Part shown: positions 1 through 30,964 of the stretch, piece after piece | Layout: the number at the start of each line of letters is the position of its first letter | How positions within the stretch are numbered: position 1 is the first letter of the stretch | NCBI GenBank assembly: GCA_009176605.1 | Contig: SEYY01001234.1 | Span: 265,075 to 296,038 of the forward strand | Source: Armadillidium nasatum | Taxonomy: Eukaryota; Arthropoda; Malacostraca; Isopoda; Armadillidiidae | DNA length: 30,964 nucleotides | Reading direction: 5' to 3' | Translations under genes and position numbers: made by a program | The notes under the pieces: generated by a model | Told to the model about the DNA's origin: nothing | The model's database searches: none | What the model saw: the letters and a program-made list of their open reading frames with translations, nothing else

Positions 1-25111
<25,111 letters not shown>

Positions 25112-25157
25112 AATGTTGGAAAATAATATACAAAACTATTTTAATGAAACATTCCTG

Positions 25158-25196
<39 letters not shown>

Positions 25197-25200
25197 TATA

Positions 25201-25289
<89 letters not shown>

Positions 25290-25398
25290 CAATAAAAGCC
25301 TTACAATAAAATTGGAATGATTTTATTTTAGCTATTCTACAAAAATAGAAAATAAATCAGTTAAGCACTTTCTTATGCTTAACATGTCTTTTCTCTAT
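25112..25398. other. Region upstream of the KNTC1 start codon
   Basis: About 290 bp separate the ATG from the visible start of the palindrome. An (AT)n array takes up 25158-25286. Promoter motifs cannot be told from the repeat, and I call none. Confidence 0.6.
25158..25286. repeat. (AT)n array just upstream of KNTC1
   Basis: About 129 bp with interruptions at its left end (TAAATA, TAATA, GTATA). Confidence 0.95.
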
Positions 25399-26066
25399 TG
25401 AAAATTTTACTGTGGCATTTTTGCCACTTGTCCCAATGATTCATTAAGACAATCTTTCTAGTATATAATAAAAAAAAAAAAAATTTCTTTAATTTTTAAT
25501 CATTATAAGAGTTAAATATTCACAAAATACAGATAATATATTACACTAAAATCTACTGGACATTTATGAAAAATTTAGTTTAAAGCTAATATAATGCAAT
25601 GTAATGTATATAGGTTATATTATGGCTGTAGATTCATATATAAGAAAACCTCAGCCTGATCAAATTCTAATTCTGATAATTTTAAATATCCTGCAACATC
25701 AAATCATGAGATTTTGGTTCTAGTTTTTATTCCAATTAAATTGAATGAGGCAAATCTATTCAGACTCCAGCACCAATACTGTTTACCTCGGCTAAATTCA
25801 AATGATATAAATTTCTATAAATATTTTTCAAAGTAAATCATTATAATAACAAGTAAATCTATATATATAATATAATAAAATATTAAGTGAGGTCTGGTAA
25901 TATATGACCATAATTTCTTTTAAGGCAGTCCAATTTTTTCTTTTTAACAAATTATTAGTATTTTTATATTAAGAAATTAGCAATGAGCTTATCAAAGTTA
26001 CAATGAATTTATAAAGTTAAAAACTAAAAATAATTACAATAAATTTATTTTTCTTATATTATTTTA

Positions 26067-26071
<5 letters not shown>

Positions 26072-26138
<67 letters not shown>
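26072..26138. repeat. AT-repeat tract in the left arm
   Basis: Interrupted (AT)n. The right-arm counterpart near 30195-30276 is more degenerate and is followed by a T run. Confidence 0.9.
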
Positions 26139-26139
<1 letters not shown>

Positions 26140-26266
26140 GGGAGAAAGCCAGATACTTGATATCCCACAATTTTCAAAACTGAATACAGATATCAGTTTT
26201 TACTATTTGGCCAGTTACTGACTAAAATTATTGATAGTCTTTATTTCACATTAATTAATAATTTAT

Positions 26267-26273
26267 ATATATA

Positions 26274-26320
<47 letters not shown>

Positions 26321-26333
26321 ATATATATATATA
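26267..26333. repeat. Second AT-repeat tract in the left arm
   Basis: Interrupted (AT)n just downstream (gene sense) of the dead transposase. The counterpart is at about 29955-30040. Confidence 0.9.
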
Positions 26334-26389
26334 AAATGTGTGTGTTAGAAAAATATAAAGCATGTGGTAAATATATGAAATTTATCTTA

Positions 26390-26960
26390 TTATAGTATGG
26401 GAACCACTACTCTCTTCATAACCACCGAAATTCTTCGGAAATAGGATGTTATAACATTCCTCATGCAAATTAGACAAAATTCCAGTTGATATGCTAGTGG
26501 TACATTCAATCTCAACAATTTTCTCAGTATTTTAACCATCTCTTTGATATTAAATCTGGTGATTATGGAGGCCAGGGAAGACATGGAACTCTGTATGCAT
26601 ATTCATCAAACTACAAGTGAACAGCATGAAATATGTGAATTAGGGCCTCATTATTTTGATAAATAGTGCCACTCACCAGATACAATCTCTGCACTAATGG
26701 ATGAATCTAGTCACTCAAAATATGTACATAATCCTTGAGTTACATTTACCATGCATGGTGATAATTGTGAATGTAGAATACCATGATATGGCTACCCAAA
26801 CCATGATGGAACCCTCTCATATTCACTTGGGTTGGGAACAGTGTTAAGGTCCATTTATCTGACGAAGGGACTGTCATCCATTGGTTGATATTCCAAAAGT
26901 AATGAGTGATGCATTGCTTTGACATTGGTATCGTTTATAAAAGGTTTGCATCACTCCCAT
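26390..26960 (-). pseudogene. Dead Tc1/mariner-like transposase in the left arm
   Basis: Minus-strand pieces are VWVAISWYSTFTIITMHGKC (compare MVWAAISWYSAGPIITL), YQNNEALIHIFHAVHL (Q-D-N-PIHTA region, Asp now Asn), and LPWPP, stop, SPDL (WPAQSPDLN, with a stop for Gln) at about 26553-26583. A 64-codon open end (26390-26584) carries LRKLLRLNVPLAYQLE and RRISVVMKRVVVPIL. Frameshifts and stops are shared with the right arm, so the gene was dead before the duplication. The N-terminal half is not recognisable. Confidence 0.75.
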
Positions 26961-27860
26961 GAATATTCGACTACTAAATTCCTTCTCATTGTTTTATTTC
27001 ATTTATTTATAATATAATAATTATCTTTATATTAGGCTCAGAAAATAAGACTGTATTTGGATCTGTATATTATAGCTAAACTGTCAAACATGTCATACAA
27101 AGAGGTTTTTTTTTCTTAACTATTGAATTTATGAATATTACTTAGTGTCCATATTCCTTACTTTTTAGGCAGTTTGAAAAACTTTGTGAAGAATATTTAT
27201 CACAAATAGATTTCGTTGTTACCTCTGATTTACGAATAGGGTAACTTTTAGAATTAATTTAAATAAGAATTTAAATGACCACTGTTTTTCGCGCACTAGT
27301 TTTTAAAAGATGACAGGGTTGCCATTCCAAATTTAAAATCGTCTCCAAAAGATTAGTTAAGGATTTTATATAATGTAGCTAGAATAATAATTAAATGTAA
27401 CGGAAACTATCTCTGTTGTTCGGAACGAAATAACAATAATTTAAAAGCTTTGCGATATGCAGCATTTATTTTTCTTGATTAATTAATTAATTAAGATGTA
27501 TTTAAGAGGTATATTTGAATATTATAATAGCACCATAGTAAACTATTACTTTCACTATTACATTTATTACTTAGTCTTTTTTATGTGCTTTCATTTTTTT
27601 CATTTTCATTCATAATGAAGGAATTATACTAAATTTTCCATTATGAGTATTGACATCATCTAGATACAATAGTTCCACCACCTACATTAAAAGGGTTACG
27701 CTTTTTAAATCTAGCAACTGCCATCTAGGAGGGATTTTTAAAGGCAAATGACGTAATGAAAGAGTTTTGACCAGTGTGAATTTAAAATTGCAAAGAACGA
27801 ATCATTTTCTGGCATTAGAAAATTCCAATTAATCAGAGGAATTGGAGACATGGAGTTGTG

Positions 27861-27868
27861 TGACGTCA
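27861..27868. promoter_or_regulatory. Perfect CRE/ATF-type palindrome TGACGTCA, left arm
   Basis: TGACGTCA sits in a patch of higher GC (GTGTGACGTCATCACGCATC, then GACGCTCGCGCATAAG). A matching copy lies in the right arm. This is a sequence match only; no gene start near it is known. Confidence 0.3.
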
Positions 27869-27966
27869 TCACGCATCAGTAAAAAGACGCTCGCGCATAA
27901 GAAGAGTACTTTTTATGTTTTTTAATTGTTTTAACGTAGTGTTTGATCTTTGTATGATTTATTATT

Positions 27967-28031
27967 GGGGGTACAACTTATAATTATAATCGTCTTAGGG
28001 GTATGCGAACAAAATAGTTTGGAGATCGCTG
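27967..28031 (-). mobile_element. hAT-like transposon terminus in the palindrome spacer
   Basis: On the minus strand it begins CAGCGATCTCCAAACTATTT, then TTCGCATACCCCTAAGAC and GTACCCCCAA. CAG-GNTCTCAAACTTTTT followed by two ACCCC motifs is a common start of animal hAT elements. The element would extend leftward into the left arm. The right arm lacks this end, so the junction at 27966/28244 cuts the element. TTCTAGAT at 28032-28039 could be the target duplication; the partner end was not found. Confidence 0.5.
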
Positions 28032-28243
28032 TTCTAGATATATGTATAGTTAGTCTGTGGTAAGCAGCACAACAGAAAAAAACTGAATTATATTGACCTT
28101 CCATAACTTTAATGTTATGATCCATAACTATCGTGCTATCGTCTAACTAAAGAAAAATTCAAATAAAATATAAATTAAAAGTCTTTGCTCTTGTAGTACA
28201 ATAAACTCTGAATGTACACGAAATTAATTATACTTTCTTTTAA
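28032..28243. other. Rest of the palindrome spacer, nothing identified
   Basis: About 210 bp of unpaired AT-rich sequence. No arm copy, gene or repeat was seen. Confidence 0.6.
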
Positions 28244-28342
28244 AATAATAAATCATACAAAGATCAAACACTACGTTAAAACAATTAAAAATACATAAAA
28301 AGTACTCTTCTTATGCGCGAGCGTCTTTTTACTGATGCGTGA

Positions 28343-28350
28343 TGACGTCA
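28343..28350. promoter_or_regulatory. Perfect CRE/ATF-type palindrome TGACGTCA, right arm
   Basis: Mirror copy of the 27861 site. The surrounding 70 bp are among the best conserved between the arms. Confidence 0.3.
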
Positions 28351-29289
28351 CACAACTCCATGTCTCCAATTCCTCTGATTGATTGGAATTTTCTAATGCC
28401 AGATAATGATTCGTTCTTTGCAATTTTAAATTCACATTGGTCAAAACTCTTTCATTACGTCATTTGCCTTTAAAAATCCCTCCTAGAGTGGCAGTTGCTA
28501 GATTGAAAAAAGCGTAACCCCTTTATAATATAGGATGGTGGAACTATTGTATCTAGATGATGTCAATACTCATAATGGAAAATTTAGTAGAATTCCTTCA
28601 TTATGAATGAAAATGAAAAAAATGAAAGCATATAAAATAGACTAAGTAATAAATGTAATAGTGAAAGTAAATATTTTTTATAATTAAGGTGCTATTATAA
28701 TGATTTAAAATATATCTTCATAAATACATTTTTAATTAATTAATTAATCAAGAGAAAATAAATGCTGCATATCGCAAAGTTTTTCTATTATTGTTATTTC
28801 GTTCCGAACAACAGAGATAGTTTCCGTTACATTTAGTTATTATTCTAGCTACATTATATAAAATCCTTAACTAATCTTTTGGAGACGATTTTAAATTTGG
28901 AATGGCAACCCTGTCATCTTTTAAAAACTAGTGCGCGAAAAACAGTGGTCATTTAAATTCTTATTTAAATTAGGGTCTCTAAAATTACCCTATTCGTAAA
29001 TTCAGAGGGTAACAACGAAATCTATTTATTTGTGATAAATATTCTTCACAAAGTTTTTTCAAACTGCCTATAAAAGGTAAGGAATATGGACACTAAGTAA
29101 TATTCATAAATTCAATAGTTAAGAAAGAAAAAACCTCTTTGTATGACCATGTTTTGACAGTTTAGCTATAATATACAGAGTCCTAAATACAGTCTTATTT
29201 TCTGAGCCTAATATAAAGATAAGTTATTTATAATTATAAATAAAATGAAATAAAACAATGAGAAGGGAATTTAGTAGATCGAATATTCA

Positions 29290-29905
29290 TGGGAGTGATG
29301 CAAACCTTTTATAAACGATACCAATGTCAAAGCAATGCATCACTCATTACTTTTGGAATATCAACCAATGGATGACAGTCCCTTCGTCAGATAAATGGAC
29401 CTTAACACTGTTCCCAACCCCAAGTGAAATATTGAGAGGGTTCCATCATGGTTTGGGTAGCCATATCATGGTATTCTACATTCACAATTATCACCATGCA
29501 TGGTAAATGTAACTCAAGGATTATGTACATATTTTGAGTGACTAGATTCATCCATTAGTGCAGAGATTGTATCTGGTGAGTGGCACTATTTATCAAAATA
29601 ATGAGGCCCTAATTCACATATTTCATGCTGTTCACTTGTAGTTTGATGAATATGCATACAGAGTTCCATGTCTTCCCTGGCCTCCATAATCACCAGATCT
29701 TAATATCAAAGAGGATGGTTAATAATACTGAAGAAAATTGTTTGAGATTGATATCTACCACTAGCATACCAACTGGAATTTTGTCTAATTTTGCATGAGG
29801 AATGTTATAACATCCTATTATCCACTATCCTGGACTTGTATTTGTCTATTTCCAGAAGAATTTGGGTGGTTATGAAGAGAGTAGTGGTTCCATACTATAA
29901 TAAGA
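29290..29905 (+). pseudogene. Dead Tc1/mariner-like transposase in the right arm
   Basis: The mirror copy of the left-arm gene with the same VWVAISWYSTFTIITMHGKC segment (about 29453-29512) and the LPWPP, stop, SPDL segment at about 29671-29700. It has extra damage: a one-base indel after SPDL and an extra block of about 30 bp near 29820-29850 absent from the left copy. Confidence 0.75.
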
Positions 29906-30964
29906 TAAATTTATATATTTACCACATGCTTTATATTTTTGTCTAACACACATTTTATATTATATATATAATATTATATATATATTAATTTATATATTAT
30001 AATAGTTATATATTATATTATATATATTTATATATTAAATTATTAATTAATGTGAATTAAAAGGACATCGCAATAATTTTAGTCAGGTAACTGGCCAAAT
30101 AGTAAAGAACTGGATATCTGGTATTTCAGTTTTGAAAAATTGGTGGGATGATCTCGTATCTGGCTATTCATTCCCCTCATTTTATATTATATAAATCTAT
30201 ATATATATATATAAAATAAATATATAAATTAATATATATTATAAATAATAATTATTAATATATATATAATATATTATTTTTTTTTTTTTTTTTTATTTTT
30301 ATAATTTATTGTAATTATTTTTTAGATTTTAACTTTTATAAATTCATTGTAACTTTGATAAGCTCATTGCTAATTTCTTAATATAAAAATACTAATAATT
30401 TGTTAAAAAGGAAAAAATTTGGACTGACTATAAAAGAAATTATGGTCATATATTACCAGACCTCACTTAATTTATTTTATTATATTATATTATATAGTAT
30501 TTTTACTTAGTTATTATAATGATTTACTTTGAAAAAAAATTTATAGAAATTTATATCATTTGAATTTAGCCGAGGTAAACAGTATTGGTGCTGGAGTCTG
30601 AATAGATTTGCCTCATTCAATTTAATTGGAATAAAAACTAGAACCAAAATCTCATGATTTGATGTTGCAGGATATTTAAAATTATCAGAATTAGAATTTG
30701 ATCAGGCTGAGGTTTTCTTATATATGAATCTACAGCCATAATATAACCTATATACATTACATTGCATTATATTAGCTTTAAACTAAATTTTTCATAAATG
30801 TCCAGTAGATTTTAGTGTAATATATTATCTGTATTTTGTGAATATTTAACTCTTATAATGATTAAAAATTAAAGAAATTTTTTTTTTTTACTTTTTATAT
30901 ACTAGAAAGATTGTCCTAACGAATCATTGGGACAAGTGGCAAAAATGCCACAGTAAAATTTTCA

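Larger units (their letters stand above)
25399..27966. repeat. Left arm of a large imperfect palindrome
   Basis: Reading rightward, this arm is the reverse complement of 30964 back to 28244. Anchors are TGAAAATTTTACTGTGGC at 25399 against the window end, ATGGCTGTAGATTCATAT at about 25622 against 30725-30742, the transposase remnant, and TGACGTCA at 27861 against 28343. By eye one 200 bp stretch near 27655-27860 differs by about 4-5 percent; the AT-rich parts near 26072-26333 differ most. The outer end may lie further left, but I saw no pairing needed there within the window. Confidence 0.95.
28244..30964. repeat. Right arm of the palindrome (truncated by the window edge)
   Basis: At least 2,721 bp, about 150 bp longer than the paired left segment because of indels. 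One is about 30 bp near 29820-29850 (absent from the left arm) and several lie in AT tracts. Pairing is intact up to the last base, so the arm continues outside. Confidence 0.95.

Noticed and set aside
25399..30964. The palindrome as an inverted pair of functional transposase genes or a toxin-like two-gene system
   Set aside because: Both transposase copies share stops and frameshifts, and no other coding content is convincing.

Overview
The window is eukaryotic, from an AT-rich invertebrate animal genome. The evidence is a multi-exon gene with GT-AG introns, dense (AT)n, (TAA)n and (GA)n microsatellites, and decayed metazoan transposons (copia, a CR1/Jockey-like LINE, hAT-like, Tc1/mariner-like and Tigger/pogo-like). 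Introns as short as 83-150 bp beside others of about 4 kb would suit an arthropod such as a crustacean, but the phylum cannot be fixed from this sequence.

There is one recognisable host gene. It is on the minus strand, starts at the ATG at 25111 and runs off the left edge at position 1. It is the orthologue of kinetochore-associated protein 1 (KNTC1, ROD), the largest subunit of the ROD-Zwilch-ZW10 (RZZ) complex. I could assemble 21 exons with mutually consistent splice phases, giving about 1,343 residues. That is roughly the N-terminal 60 percent of a protein of about 2,200 residues in vertebrates. The N-terminal beta-propeller and the first part of the alpha-solenoid are present; the C-terminal part lies beyond the left edge.

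Layout from left to right: 1-3052, exons 21-18. 3053-7225, a 4.2 kb intron holding a plus-strand, heavily mutated Ty1/copia element. 7226-8588, exons 17 and 16 with a retro-fragment and an (AT)n array between them. 8589-12543, a 4.0 kb intron built almost wholly of elements sitting in TAA microsatellites: a possible MITE, a 2.1 kb hAT-like element carrying a truncated LINE between two (AT)n arrays, and a 1.0 kb hAT-like element carrying a Tc1/mariner-like fragment. 12544-16778, exons 15-7, the densest coding part. 16779-19427, an intron with two copies of a repeat of about 0.43 kb. 19428-21968, exons 6-4 with a 645 bp (GA)n tract. 21969-24416, an intron with a Tigger-like remnant. 24417-25111, exons 3-1.

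Upstream of the gene, from 25399 to the right edge, lies a large imperfect palindrome. Its arms are about 2.6 and at least 2.7 kb, separated by a 277 bp spacer, and each arm carries a dead Tc1/mariner-like transposase. The arms differ by substitutions and small indels (about 4-5 percent by eye in one 200 bp stretch), so this looks like an old inverted duplication rather than a simple assembly foldback. The right arm is still paired where the window ends.

I saw no bacterial-type operon, CRISPR array, tRNA or rRNA, and no clearly new molecular system. The points most worth a second look are the palindrome, the TAA- and TA-targeted insertions, the inverted duplication inside the LINE, and the microsatellite and transposon sequence at KNTC1 splice sites.
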